Source: Pseudomonas sp. DNDY-54
GTDB taxonomy: Bacteria > Pseudomonadota > Gammaproteobacteria > Pseudomonadales > Pseudomonadaceae
Direction of reading: 5' to 3'
DNA: 64,000 nucleotides
NCBI RefSeq assembly: GCF_019880365.1
Contig: NZ_CP082271.1
Coordinates: forward strand, 2,046,001-2,110,000
Positions within the stretch are counted from its first letter, which is position 1. Each line of letters starts with the position of its first letter. Below the pieces are notes generated by a model. It worked only from the letters and a program-made list of their open reading frames with translations, ran no database searches and was not told where the DNA came from. Below, piece by piece: positions 8,555-17,300 of this stretch. The position numbers and the translations under genes are program-made.

Positions 8555-8857
8555 ATGAAGTTCATTCACCAACGTGAACACCTCAATGAAGATGATTTCG
8601 TGATCATCGAGTGTTCGCAGCCCTGCAACATTCGTCTGATGAACGATAAGAATTTCCGCAGTTTCAAGAACGGCGGTCGCCATGCCTATCACGGCGGCGC
8701 GTTCGACAAGTTCCCGGCGAAGATAAAAGTGCCCAACACGGGGTTCTGGAACATCACCATCGACACGGTGACACGCAAGGCGATTAGCGTTACGCGTAGA
8801 CCTTCGCTCACTCACAGCATCAAGATCGTCCGCAATTCACCTTCGCAGTTGAAATGA
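8555..8857 (+). CDS. DUF1883 domain protein
   Basis: A 100-residue protein starting at ATG 8555 with GGAG just upstream; the longer open frame begins at an implausible 8474. It starts MKFIHQREHLNEDDFVIIEC and has the conserved core IRLMNDKNFRSFKNGGRHAYHGG and VPNTGFWNITID, which I recognise as DUF1883, a small family that in longer proteins is attached to TIR domains. The fold looks all-beta and soluble. The function is unknown. The DMT transporter gene follows 38 bases later on the same strand. Confidence 0.78.
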   Translation: MKFIHQREHLNEDDFVIIECSQPCNIRLMNDKNFRSFKNGGRHAYHGGAFDKFPAKIKVPNTGFWNITIDTVTRKAISVTRRPSLTHSIKIVRNSPSQLK

Positions 8858-8895
8858 CATTCGCCGCCTCGCAATGACGTGTTGAAGGAGCCGGG

Positions 8896-9807
8896 TTGAA
8901 GCCAGTCGAGAATCCACGGACCCTACAGGCCCACTTCGGCATGCTGCTGTGGGCATTATTCGTGGGGTTATCGTTTCCTGCCGTCGGGTTGCTTAGCGAT
9001 GATTTGCCGCCGCTTTTGCTGACGGCGATGCGTTTCAGTGTCGCGGCGCTGGTCCTCGCACCGCTGGCCTGGCGGCAAAGTGAGGGTCGACCAGGCCTGG
9101 CTACGGTGTTGCTCTATGCGCTGATGGGGCTGTGCCTGGCGGCTTTCTTCGGCACGATGTTCTGGGCGGCGCACCGTGTCAGTGCGCTGTCGATGGCGAC
9201 GTTATTCGTCAGCGTGCCGCTACTGGCTTATTGCCTCGGAAGGGGGTTTGGTGTCGAACACCGGGCCGGGCGCCTGCTAGGGATACTTGCGCTTGGAGCG
9301 AGTGGAGCACTGGGGCTGGCTTGGGCTGAGAACGGTGGCAGTTTCGCAGGGATGCAGATGGGGCTGGGCGAGCTGGGCTTTTTCCTCGGCTGCGTGGCCT
9401 CGGCGATGTATCCGGTGCTCAGCAAGTGGGGGCTGGCGCGCGCGATATTGCCAAAGCAGGCCGGGCTGCGCACGTTCTGGAGTCTGGTCCTTGGCGCTGT
9501 TCTGATTGGTCTGATGGGCGTGATAGGGGAAGCGCCACGGGCACTACTGCGGATGAATCTGCTCGACGTGCTGCTTGTGATCTACTTGGGCGTCTTTTCC
9601 AGCGCCATGACATTCTTCCTGCAGCAACGCGCGACCTCGGTGCTTACGCCAGGCGCGGTCACCGCCTACAGTTATCTGGTGCCCTTCGTCTCGATGTTGC
9701 TGTTGTTTTATGACCAGCCGGCACGCGTCGGATGGCACTGGGCTCCAGGTGCCTTGCTGGTCGTTCTGGCGATTGCGCTGCTGTTGCGGCGATCGGCCGT
9801 TCGTTAG
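8896..9807 (+). CDS. DMT-superfamily (EamA) transporter
   Basis: This 303-residue protein has ten predicted membrane segments in two EamA repeats, typical of drug/metabolite exporters. The start is a TTG at 8896 with GGAG five bases upstream; no better ATG exists nearby. The first repeat covers residues about 10-140 (LWALFVGLSFPAVGLLSDD at its start) and the second about 155-300, ending in a basic RRSAVR tail on the cytoplasmic side. The substrate is unknown. Confidence 0.87.
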   Translation: MKPVENPRTLQAHFGMLLWALFVGLSFPAVGLLSDDLPPLLLTAMRFSVAALVLAPLAWRQSEGRPGLATVLLYALMGLCLAAFFGTMFWAAHRVSALSMATLFVSVPLLAYCLGRGFGVEHRAGRLLGILALGASGALGLAWAENGGSFAGMQMGLGELGFFLGCVASAMYPVLSKWGLARAILPKQAGLRTFWSLVLGAVLIGLMGVIGEAPRALLRMNLLDVLLVIYLGVFSSAMTFFLQQRATSVLTPGAVTAYSYLVPFVSMLLLFYDQPARVGWHWAPGALLVVLAIALLLRRSAVR

Positions 9808-9888
9808 TCCAGCATCGTTTGCGAAGCGCTGCGGCGACATTGGCCGGAGCGAGGCGATCGCGAGCTGGAAAACGCGCGGCAACCTTTA

Positions 9889-10302
9889 TCAATCTGATGA
9901 GCGGGTAAAGGTTTGCTCTAGGACCTTCAGGAGTTTTTCCTCGATCTGCCGGTTGCCATGAGACTGCAGCAGCATGGGGAAACCGGCTTGCCAGAAGTCA
10001 TCGTCAAGCCAGGTCAAAGGCTCTCCGCACTCTTCGAGCTCGGATCGAATGGAAACCGAGACCAGCTGTAACGTCTGAAGCGCGTCGATGCCGAAAACCC
10101 GATGCTGTATGGGCGACTTCAGACCATCAACCTGATACGGGCACGCCCAGTCCCAGCCGTCACCGAGAAACACTGGCTGGCCTATCGAGATCGTCACGCG
10201 CCCCCCGGCCTCTGTAGTCATGGTGCGCTGGGCAATAACGGTTCCCAGTGGGACGGGCGGGGGTGATTCGTACTCTTCATGCATGCTGCTTTCCTCGCTC
10301 AT
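9889..10302 (-). CDS. Hypothetical protein, DUF6968-like
   Basis: This 137-residue soluble protein carries the pattern IGQPVFLGDGWDWACPYQVDG and FGIDALQTLQL, typical of a small family of uncharacterised bacterial proteins that I associate, from memory, with DUF6968. It starts directly after the stop of the 10306-10626 gene (three bases apart), so the two are coupled and probably co-transcribed with metH. There is no signal peptide or cofactor motif. The function is unknown. Confidence 0.7.
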   Translation of the reverse strand: MSEESSMHEEYESPPPVPLGTVIAQRTMTTEAGGRVTISIGQPVFLGDGWDWACPYQVDGLKSPIQHRVFGIDALQTLQLVSVSIRSELEECGEPLTWLDDDFWQAGFPMLLQSHGNRQIEEKLLKVLEQTFTRSSD

Positions 10303-10305
10303 GCC

Positions 10306-10626
10306 TCAGTCGTCGCCTTCGGCTCCGATTGCCGCGAAACACCTGATCAGGTGGCCGCCTTCGAGTTGCCAGCTGTCATCGTCGGCCTGGTGTAGCGCTT
10401 CCATCACCTGGTTGTAGCTGAACTGCCACTGACGTCGGGTTCGGCCATCCAAGGCCTCGATGCGCAGGACTACTGCCTCGCTCGCAAAGGGCTGGTTGTT
10501 TTCCGCTGCAGCATCAGCCTCGTCGAGTAGGCGTTCGTCGAGACTGAAATCGCTGGCATGCAGCCCATCGACTTCCAGCATGTCAGCGCTTTCCAGTTGG
10601 TCCAGTAGATAGTCCGTATCGGTCAT
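10306..10626 (-). CDS. Small acidic hypothetical protein
   Basis: From the ATG at 10626, preceded by CCGGAG, this encodes 106 residues. It is acidic (LDERLLDEADAAAENN, LHQADDDSW, AEGDD at the end) and has no membrane segment. I recognise it only as resembling small Pseudomonas-specific proteins found downstream of metH. The start lies 11 bases after the metH stop, so it is probably expressed from the metH transcript. An upstream in-frame ATG at 10671 lies inside metH and lacks a ribosome site. Confidence 0.68.
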   Translation of the reverse strand: MTDTDYLLDQLESADMLEVDGLHASDFSLDERLLDEADAAAENNQPFASEAVVLRIEALDGRTRRQWQFSYNQVMEALHQADDDSWQLEGGHLIRCFAAIGAEGDD

Positions 10627-10637
10627 GTGCGCTCCGG

Positions 10638-13600
10638 TCATACGTCGTAGCCCAAGTTCGGCATCAGCCAACGCTCGCTGACGTCGAGGCTCTGACCCTT
10701 GCGCTTGCTGTAGCTCTCGACTTGGTCTTTGTCGATCTTGCCTACTGCAAAATACTGCGCCTTCGGATGAGCGAAGTACCAGCCGCTGACGGCGGCCGTA
10801 GGCAGCATGGCGAAGTGCTCGGTGAGGGTCACCTGGCTGGCGCCGTCGGAATCCAATAGTTTAAATAGCGTCGCTTTCTCCGTGTGGTCGGGGCAGGCCG
10901 GGTAGCCGGGGGCAGGGCGGATGCCCTTGTATTGCTCGCGGATCAGATCTTCGTTGCTCAACTGCTCCTCCGGATCGTAGCCCCACCAGGTTTTGCGGAC
11001 CTGCTGATGCAACCACTCGGCGCAGGCTTCGGCTAAGCGGTCCGCCAGCGCCTTGACCATGATCGAATTGTAGTCATCGCCGGCGTTCTGATAGGCCTTG
11101 GCGACTTCTTCGGCGCCGATGCCTGCCGTTGTGATGAAGCCGCCCACGTAATCGGTGATTCCGCTGTCCTTCGGTGCGACGAAGTCTGCCAGCGAGAAGT
11201 TCGGCTTGCCGTCGGTCTTAACGGTCTGCTGGCGCAGATGATGGAGCGTGGCGAGCGGCGCCCCGTCGTCTGCGTACACTTCAAGGTCGTCTTCATCGAC
11301 CTGGTTAGCCGGCCAGAAGCCGAACACGGCACGCGCTTTTATCAGCTTTTCATCGATCAGCTTGTTCAGCATCGCCTGGGCATCGCTGAACAGCGAGGTA
11401 GCGGCTTCACCGACCACTTCGTCTTCGAGGATCCGGGGATACTTGCCAGCCAGATCCCAGGCAATGAAAAACGGGGTCCAGTCGATGTAATCGACCAACG
11501 TGCGCAGGTCGATATCGTCCAGTATCTTGCGGCCGGTGAAGGTCGGTTTGACCGGCGTGTAGTCAGCCCAGTCGAATTTAGGTTTAGCGGCGATGGCGTT
11601 GGGGTAGCTGAGGCGCTCGGTACGGGCGCTGCGGTTGGCAGTGCGCTCGCGGATCATTGCGTATTCTTCGCGAGTTCTCTGCGCAAATGCCGGCTTGAGC
11701 TCCTTCGAGAGCAGCGTTGTGGCGACGCCGACTGCACGCGAAGCATCGGTCACATAGACCACTGCATCGTTCTTGTAATGCGGATCGATCTTGACCGCCG
11801 TATGCGCTTTGGATGTGGTCGCACCGCCGATCATCAGCGGGAGATGAAAGTCTTGGCGCTGCATTTCGCGCGCCACGTGAACCATCTCATCGAGGGACGG
11901 TGTAATCAGGCCGGACAGGCCGATGATGTCGCACTTCTCGGCGATGGCCGTCTGCAGGATTTTCTCGGCGGGAACCATGACGCCCATATCGACCACGTCA
12001 TAGCCGTTGCAACCGAGCACTACACCGACAATGTTCTTGCCGATGTCATGCACGTCGCCCTTCACCGTGGCCATGAGAATTTTGCCTTTGGCTTCCGGCT
12101 TGTCGCCTTTTTCGGCTTCGATAAAGGGAATCAGGTGCGCCACGGCCTGTTTCATCACCCGCGCCGACTTGACTACCTGCGGCAGGAACATCTTGCCCGA
12201 CCCGAACAGGTCGCCGACCACGTTCATCCCGGCCATCAGCGGACCTTCGATAACCTCGATGGGCCGAGCGCACTGCTGACGGAACTCCTCGGTGTCCTGA
12301 ACGATGTGCGTGGTGATGCCCTTGACCAGCGCGTGTTCCAGACGCTTCTCGACCGTAAAGCCACGCCACTCCTCGGTCTCTGCTTCCTTGACGCTGCCGT
12401 CGCCTTTGAACTCATCGGCGATGGCGAGCAGCGCTTCGGTGCCGTTGGGCGTGCGGTTGAGCACGACGTCCTCGACGGCATCGCGCAGCTTCTTCGGGAT
12501 TTCATCATAGATTTCCAGCTGTCCGGCGTTGACGATGCCCATCGTCAAGCCGTTCTGGATCGCGTAGTAGAGGAAGACCGAGTGGATCGCCTCGCGCACC
12601 GGGTTGTTGCCGCGGAACGAGAAGGACACGTTGGACACGCCGCCCGAGGTCAAGGCGTAGGGGAGGTGATCGCGGATAAAGGCACAGGCTTCGATGAAGT
12701 CCACGGCGTAGTTGTTGTGCTCTTCGATACCGGTCGCGACCGCAAAAATGTTCGGGTCGAAGATGATGTCTTCCGGCGGGAAGCCCACTTCATTAACCAG
12801 GATGTCGTAAGAGCGCTGGCAGATCTCGCGCTTGCGAGCCGCGGTGTCGGCCTGGCCGGCTTCGTCGAAGGCCATCACCACTACGGCGGCACCGTAGCGC
12901 TTGCACAGGCGGGCATGGTGCTTGAACGCGTCGACGCCTTCCTTCATGGAGATCGAGTTGACGATGCCCTTGCCCTGGATGCACTTGAGACCGGCCTCGA
13001 TCACCTCCCACTTGGAGGAGTCGATCATGATCGGTACCCGGGAGATGTCGGGCTCGCCAGCGATCAGATTGAGGAAGGTCACCATGGCCTTCTTCGAATC
13101 CAGCATGCCCTCGTCCATGTTGATGTCGATCACCTGAGCGCCGGCTTCCACCTGCTGCAGGGCGACTTCCAGGGCCTCGGTGTAATTGTCTTCGCGGATC
13201 AGGCGGGCAAAGCGGGCAGAACCGGTAATATTGGTGCGTTCGCCCACGTTGACGAACAGCGAGCTGCGATCGATGGTGAAGGGCTCGAGGCCCGACAGGC
13301 GGCAGGCCCTGGGAATGTCAGGTATAGAGCGCGGCGCGTAGTTCGCAACGGCTTTGGCAATCGCCTCGATGTGCGCGGGCGTCGTACCACAGCAGCCACC
13401 AACAATGTTGAGGAAACCACTCGCAGCGAATTCCTCGACGACTGAGGCCATTTCCGCAGGGCTCTCATCGTACTCACCGAACGCATTCGGCAAGCCGGCG
13501 TTGGGGTGCGCTGACACATGGGTTCCGGCCTTGTTCGACAGCTCTTCCAGGTAGGGGCGCAGCTCTTTCGCGCCCAGCGCGCAGTTGAGCCCGACGGAGA

Positions 13601-14330
13601 TTGGATTGGCGTGGCGAACGGAGTTCCAGAAGGCTTCGGTCGTCTGGCCGGACAAGGTGCGGCCCGACGCGTCGGTAATGGTCCCGGAAATCATGATCGG
13701 CAGTTCGAAACCGATCTCCTCGAAGACTTCCTGAACGGCAAAAATCGCCGCTTTGGCGTTGAGGGTGTCGAAAATGGTCTCGATAAGGATCAGGTCAGCG
13801 CCGCCCTCGATGAGGCCGCGAGTGGCTTCGGTGTAGTTCTCCACCAGCTCATCGAAGGTGACGTTGCGGTAGCCCGGATTATTCACGTCAGGTGACAGCG
13901 AGCAGGTGCGGCTGGTCGGGCCGAGCACGCCTGCGACGAAGCGCGGACGGTCTGGCGTCTCGTCGGTCTTGGCATCAGCAGCCTCGCGGGCGAGGCGAGC
14001 GCCCTCGACGTTGAGCTCGTATACGAGTTCTTCCATGCCGTAATCAGCCTGGGAAACGCGGGTGGCATTGAAGGTGTTGGTCTCGACGATATCTGCACCG
14101 GCATCGAAATATGCTTTTTCGATGGCGCTGATGGCGTCCGGCCGGGTGAGAATCAACAGGTCGTTGTTGCCTTTAAGGTCCTGCGGCCAATCGGCAAAGC
14201 GTTCGCCGCGGTAGTCGGACTCTTCCAGCTTGTAGCTCTGGATCATTGTCCCCATGCCGCCGTCGAGAATCAGAATGCGCTCCTTGAGCGCCTGCTGGAG
14301 TGCCTGGAGACGAGCGTTGCGGTCGAGCAT
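10638..14330 (-). CDS. metH: Cobalamin-dependent methionine synthase
   Basis: This 1230-residue cytoplasmic enzyme transfers a methyl group from methyltetrahydrofolate to homocysteine through cobalamin. The domains are in the normal order. The homocysteine-binding barrel has the zinc ligands in GLNCALG and GGCCGTTPAH near residues 250-315. The pterin-binding barrel runs from about 350 to 620, and the four-helix cap from about 650 to 740. The B12 domain has the lower-axial ligand in DVHDIGKN near residue 760 and the Rossmann-like GVVLGCNGYDV. The reactivation domain has RPAPGYPACPDHTEK near 1150. The length matches E. coli MetH. The divergent promoter region with nfuA carries two MetR-type boxes, so homocysteine-responsive control by MetR is likely. 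Confidence 0.97.
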   Translation of the reverse strand: MLDRNARLQALQQALKERILILDGGMGTMIQSYKLEESDYRGERFADWPQDLKGNNDLLILTRPDAISAIEKAYFDAGADIVETNTFNATRVSQADYGMEELVYELNVEGARLAREAADAKTDETPDRPRFVAGVLGPTSRTCSLSPDVNNPGYRNVTFDELVENYTEATRGLIEGGADLILIETIFDTLNAKAAIFAVQEVFEEIGFELPIMISGTITDASGRTLSGQTTEAFWNSVRHANPISVGLNCALGAKELRPYLEELSNKAGTHVSAHPNAGLPNAFGEYDESPAEMASVVEEFAASGFLNIVGGCCGTTPAHIEAIAKAVANYAPRSIPDIPRACRLSGLEPFTIDRSSLFVNVGERTNITGSARFARLIREDNYTEALEVALQQVEAGAQVIDINMDEGMLDSKKAMVTFLNLIAGEPDISRVPIMIDSSKWEVIEAGLKCIQGKGIVNSISMKEGVDAFKHHARLCKRYGAAVVVMAFDEAGQADTAARKREICQRSYDILVNEVGFPPEDIIFDPNIFAVATGIEEHNNYAVDFIEACAFIRDHLPYALTSGGVSNVSFSFRGNNPVREAIHSVFLYYAIQNGLTMGIVNAGQLEIYDEIPKKLRDAVEDVVLNRTPNGTEALLAIADEFKGDGSVKEAETEEWRGFTVEKRLEHALVKGITTHIVQDTEEFRQQCARPIEVIEGPLMAGMNVVGDLFGSGKMFLPQVVKSARVMKQAVAHLIPFIEAEKGDKPEAKGKILMATVKGDVHDIGKNIVGVVLGCNGYDVVDMGVMVPAEKILQTAIAEKCDIIGLSGLITPSLDEMVHVAREMQRQDFHLPLMIGGATTSKAHTAVKIDPHYKNDAVVYVTDASRAVGVATTLLSKELKPAFAQRTREEYAMIRERTANRSARTERLSYPNAIAAKPKFDWADYTPVKPTFTGRKILDDIDLRTLVDYIDWTPFFIAWDLAGKYPRILEDEVVGEAATSLFSDAQAMLNKLIDEKLIKARAVFGFWPANQVDEDDLEVYADDGAPLATLHHLRQQTVKTDGKPNFSLADFVAPKDSGITDYVGGFITTAGIGAEEVAKAYQNAGDDYNSIMVKALADRLAEACAEWLHQQVRKTWWGYDPEEQLSNEDLIREQYKGIRPAPGYPACPDHTEKATLFKLLDSDGASQVTLTEHFAMLPTAAVSGWYFAHPKAQYFAVGKIDKDQVESYSKRKGQSLDVSERWLMPNLGYDV

Positions 14331-14396
14331 GGGGGACTACCTGAAACTGGTTACGAAGACTGCGAATGATAGCAAAGCTGCACGCTTTTTGATCAG

Positions 14397-14424
14397 TGAG
14401 GATTTTTCATGAATTAGATTCATG
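14397..14424 (-). promoter_or_regulatory. Candidate MetR boxes upstream of metH
   Basis: A perfect CATGAA-N5-TTCATG palindrome (14408-14424) contains the exact MetR consensus TGAA-N5-TTCA (14410-14422). A second near-match, TGAG-N5-TTCA (14397-14409), abuts it. They lie 67-94 bases upstream of the metH start, the position expected for an activator site. MetR control of metH is established in enterobacteria; its extension here is inferred. Confidence 0.65.
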
Positions 14425-14518
14425 TTTGGCGCGGCGCGCTGTTTAGCAATTGAAGCGGTCTTTAGCAGATAAGCTGCATAGCGCATCGGCATACGGGGCA
14501 CGGCGTATCTGCCGCTAT

Positions 14519-14539
14519 GTCCTACTAAAACACTAGGAC
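14519..14539 (+). promoter_or_regulatory. Inverted repeat in the nfuA promoter, possible IscR-type site
   Basis: A perfect dyad GTCCTA-N9-TAGGAC lies 56-76 bases upstream of nfuA. Its centre, ACTAAAACA, resembles the core of type 1 IscR sites (GACT-R-W3-Y-AGTC), although the outer bases match only in part. NfuA is an iron-sulfur carrier, so control by IscR would make sense. A possible -10 (TACACT, 14563-14568) follows. Confidence 0.4.
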
Positions 14540-14594
14540 TTTATCCAGCGCGGTGGTTGGCGTACACTGCCGTCCATGTCTGAGAGGAGTTCCC

Positions 14595-15179
14595 ATGAGC
14601 GCCATTACCATCACTGAAGCTGCACACGATTACCTGGCCGATCTGCTCGAAAAGCAGAACACCAAGGGCATCGGTATCCGGGTCTTCATCACTCAGCCCG
14701 GTACGCCTTACGCCGAAACCTGTATCGCTTATTGCAAGCCAGGCGAAGAAAAGCCGGATGACATTGCAATTGCTCTGAAGAGCTTTACTGCCTGGATCGA
14801 TGGAGTCAGCGAGCCCTTTCTGGAAGACGCGTTGGTCGATTACGCGACCGACCGTATGGGCGGCCAGCTGACCATCAAGGCACCGAACGCGAAAGTGCCA
14901 ATGGTCAACGAAGACAGTCCGTTGAACGAGCGCATCAACTATTACCTGCAGACCGAAATCAACCCGGGGCTCGCCAGCCACGGTGGCCAGGTCACGCTGA
15001 TCGATGTGGTCGATGAAGGTGTCGCGGTGTTGCAGTTCGGGGGCGGTTGCCAAGGCTGCGGCCAGGCTGACGTTACGCTCAAGGAAGGCATTGAAAAGAC
15101 CCTGCTGGAGCGAATTCCGGAGCTCAAAGGCGTGCGTGACGTGACTGACCACACCAACCGCGATAACGCTTATTACTAA
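14595..15179 (+). CDS. nfuA: Fe/S biogenesis protein NfuA
   Basis: This 194-residue cytoplasmic iron-sulfur carrier delivers [4Fe-4S] clusters to target proteins. The N-terminal degenerate A-type domain lacks the cluster cysteines, as expected, and the C-terminal Nfu domain has the cluster-binding pair in GGGCQGCG (Cys152 and Cys155). GAGGAG sits just upstream of the ATG at 14595; a longer open frame from 14553 lacks this. It is divergent from metH, and the gap holds a dyad that may be an IscR site. Length and motif match the E. coli protein. Confidence 0.96.
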   Translation: MSAITITEAAHDYLADLLEKQNTKGIGIRVFITQPGTPYAETCIAYCKPGEEKPDDIAIALKSFTAWIDGVSEPFLEDALVDYATDRMGGQLTIKAPNAKVPMVNEDSPLNERINYYLQTEINPGLASHGGQVTLIDVVDEGVAVLQFGGGCQGCGQADVTLKEGIEKTLLERIPELKGVRDVTDHTNRDNAYY

Positions 15180-15207
15180 GCGGAAGCAGCAAACCAAGGC
15201 TGCAAAA

Positions 15208-15224
15208 TTGCCAAATTTGGGCAA
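15208..15224. repeat. Small palindrome downstream of nfuA
   Basis: TTGCC-N7-GGCAA with the inner perfect palindrome CCAAATTTGG lies 29 bases after the nfuA stop and about 95 bases before the response-regulator gene. There is no T-tract, so it is not a convincing terminator; an operator for the downstream gene is possible. Confidence 0.3.
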
Positions 15225-15319
15225 AACGCCACTATTGTTTCTGCGTCACCCCCACGGCGCTCGTTTGCTGAGATAAGCTGTTCAGGTTCCGAAGGCCTGG
15301 CCAAGTGAGCGAGCGCTAC

Positions 15320-16303
15320 ATGTCTGCCGTTTCCCTGTTGATCTGCGACGATTCGAGCCTGGCGCGCAAGCAATTGCTGCGTTCGCTGCCGGCTGCCTGG
15401 CCGTTGGATATTTCTCAGGCGGCGAGTGGTTGCGAGGCGCTCGAGAGGATTCGCGAGGGCGGCATCGATGTGCTGTTGCTCGATCTGACCATGCCCGACA
15501 TGGATGGCTACGAGTTGCTCGCTGCGCTGCGTGATGAACACCTTCATTGCAAGGTGATCGTGATATCCGCGGACGTCCAGGAAGAAGCCGTCCGGCGTGT
15601 GCTGGCGTTGGGCGCGCTGGCTTTCATCCGCAAGCCGGCCGATCCGGTTCAGTTACAGAAAACCTTGGCCGGCCTTGGGGTAATAGGCGGCGAGTTGCCC
15701 GAGCTTGGCTCGAGAAGCGCGGGGCCCATCTCGTTTCGTGACACTTTTCGAGAAGTCGTGAACGTGGCGATGGGCCGCGCAGCCGCGCTGCTTGCAAAAG
15801 TACTCGGGGTGTTTGTGCAGCTGCCGATCCCCAACGTAAACATCCTCGAAGTCGGGGAGTTGCACATGGCCCTTGCGGATGCTGCGCAGGGCGACAGGCT
15901 AACTGCGGTCTGCCAGGGCTACATCGGTGGCGGTATCGCCGGTGAGGCACTGTTGATCTTTCATGATTCAGAAGTGGCCGACATGGCTCGGCTGATGCGC
16001 ACCGAGGACTATCTCGAGCTGGAGATGCTACTTGATCTGTCCAGCCTGCTGATCAGCGCATGCCTCAGCGGCATCGCCGATCAAATCGACGTGGTGTTTT
16101 CCCAGGGGCATCCTCAACTGCTTGGGCAGCACGCTTCGATCGACGAGCTTATCCGGCTCAATCAGCAACGCTGGAAAAACACCCTCGCCGTGGAAATCAG
16201 CTATAGCCTGGAAGGCCACGATGTCCACTTCGATTTGCTGTTGCTATTCACCGAGGATTCGGTTGAGCTGCTATCACGAAAACTCGCCCACTTGATGAAC
16301 TGA
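15320..16303 (+). CDS. Response regulator with C-terminal CheC-like domain
   Basis: The first 115 residues are a receiver domain: acidic pair in LLICDDSS, phosphoacceptor Asp55 in LLLDLTMPDMDGYE, the conserved Ser in VIVISADV and Lys in FIRKPAD. The C-terminal 200 residues (from about 135) resemble a CheC/CheX-type chemotaxis phosphatase domain: GRAAALLAKVLGVFVQLPIPNVNI and the helix containing EMLLDLSSLLISACLSGIADQ. I place the start at the ATG 15320; a GTG at 15305 is an alternative, and neither has a strong ribosome site. The diguanylate cyclase gene starts two bases after the stop, which suggests that the phospho-signal is passed to it or damped for it. Confidence 0.82.
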   Translation: MSAVSLLICDDSSLARKQLLRSLPAAWPLDISQAASGCEALERIREGGIDVLLLDLTMPDMDGYELLAALRDEHLHCKVIVISADVQEEAVRRVLALGALAFIRKPADPVQLQKTLAGLGVIGGELPELGSRSAGPISFRDTFREVVNVAMGRAAALLAKVLGVFVQLPIPNVNILEVGELHMALADAAQGDRLTAVCQGYIGGGIAGEALLIFHDSEVADMARLMRTEDYLELEMLLDLSSLLISACLSGIADQIDVVFSQGHPQLLGQHASIDELIRLNQQRWKNTLAVEISYSLEGHDVHFDLLLLFTEDSVELLSRKLAHLMN

Positions 16304-16305
16304 GC

Positions 16306-17259
16306 ATGCCGGAATCCAAAGGTCTGAGCGAACTGCATTGGTTGCTGGCAATCGTCCAGAGCATCGACGTTGGCGTAGTCGTGCTCGATCGTGAATACCG
16401 CATCGATGTATGGAACACGTTCATGGAGAATCGCTCCGGACGATTACCTGAAGAGGCACGAAAGAAGACATTCTTCGAACTGTTTCCGGAAGTCGACGAA
16501 CAGTGGTTTCGGCGCAAGGTTGAGAACGTTGCAACGTTGGGTACGCCGTCGTTCACGATATGGGAGCAGCGGCCTTATCTGTTGCGATTCAAGAATTACC
16601 AGCCTATTACCGGGCTGGAAGATTTCATGTACCAGAACACCACCCTGATGCCGCTGAAAGGGATCAGCGGCAACATTGATCAGATCTGCCTGATCATCTA
16701 CGACGTAACGGACGTCGCAACCAACCGCCAACAACTCCAGGCGGCAAACAAAGAGCTGCAACGTTTATCCAGCACTGACCGTCTGACCGGTCTGTTCAAC
16801 CGCGGCCATTGGGAGGAAATGCTACGTCAGGAGTATGCTCGGCATCGGCGGTACGACCGCAACGCCGCGTTGGTCATGTTCGACATTGATCACTTCAAGA
16901 AGATAAACGACAGCTACGGTCACCAGGCAGGCGATGCGGTCATCCAGGCGACCGCCGAGCTTATTCGCCAAAGCATTCGAGATGCTGATGTTGCCGGGCG
17001 GTACGGCGGAGAGGAATTCGTTGTGCTGCTACCGGATACCGACAATGGGGGCGCGGTGACCTTTGCTGAAAGGTTGCGCCGGTCTATCGAGGCGCATGAG
17101 GTCGCATACGAAGGCCAACGCATCCGGTTTACCGTCAGTCTCGGCATTGCCGATCTCAGTCAGCCCACCAGCGGTTATGCTCAGCTGATCGAACGGGCAG
17201 ACAACGCGCTCTACAAGTCCAAGTCCGGCGGCCGCAACCAGGTATCGCTCTACCAGTGA
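16306..17259 (+). CDS. PAS-GGDEF diguanylate cyclase
   Basis: This 317-residue soluble protein probably makes cyclic di-GMP. The first 130 residues form a PAS-like sensor domain (LAIVQSIDVGVVVLDREYRI) and a short coiled linker (NRQQLQAANKELQRL) leads to the cyclase domain. The active site is RYGGEEF at about residues 232-238, with the metal-binding FDIDHFKKIND upstream. An RxxD inhibitory site (RDAD) lies five residues before GGEEF, so product inhibition is expected. There are no membrane segments. The gene follows the CheC-like response regulator by two bases and is almost certainly its operon partner. Confidence 0.92.
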   Translation: MPESKGLSELHWLLAIVQSIDVGVVVLDREYRIDVWNTFMENRSGRLPEEARKKTFFELFPEVDEQWFRRKVENVATLGTPSFTIWEQRPYLLRFKNYQPITGLEDFMYQNTTLMPLKGISGNIDQICLIIYDVTDVATNRQQLQAANKELQRLSSTDRLTGLFNRGHWEEMLRQEYARHRRYDRNAALVMFDIDHFKKINDSYGHQAGDAVIQATAELIRQSIRDADVAGRYGGEEFVVLLPDTDNGGAVTFAERLRRSIEAHEVAYEGQRIRFTVSLGIADLSQPTSGYAQLIERADNALYKSKSGGRNQVSLYQ

Positions 17260-17270
17260 CGATGCTCTCA

Positions 17271-17300
17271 CGTGCAATTACGTGCAATTACGTGCAGTCA
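17271..17300. repeat. Ten-base tandem repeat across the topoisomerase stop codon
   Basis: CGTGCAATTA occurs twice in tandem (17271-17290) and a third degenerate copy CGTGCAGTCA follows. The repeat contains the stop codon and last codons of the minus-strand topoisomerase gene, so a change of copy number would alter its C-terminus. Confidence 0.75.

Noticed and set aside
11238..13445. A 735-codon open frame antisense to metH
   Set aside because: It runs entirely within metH on the opposite strand, with no ribosome site and a product full of histidine and arginine, as is usual for the antisense frame of a GC-rich gene.
14331..14594. Cobalamin riboswitch upstream of metH
   Set aside because: The gap is short and shows no B12-box-like core; the MetR boxes explain it better.
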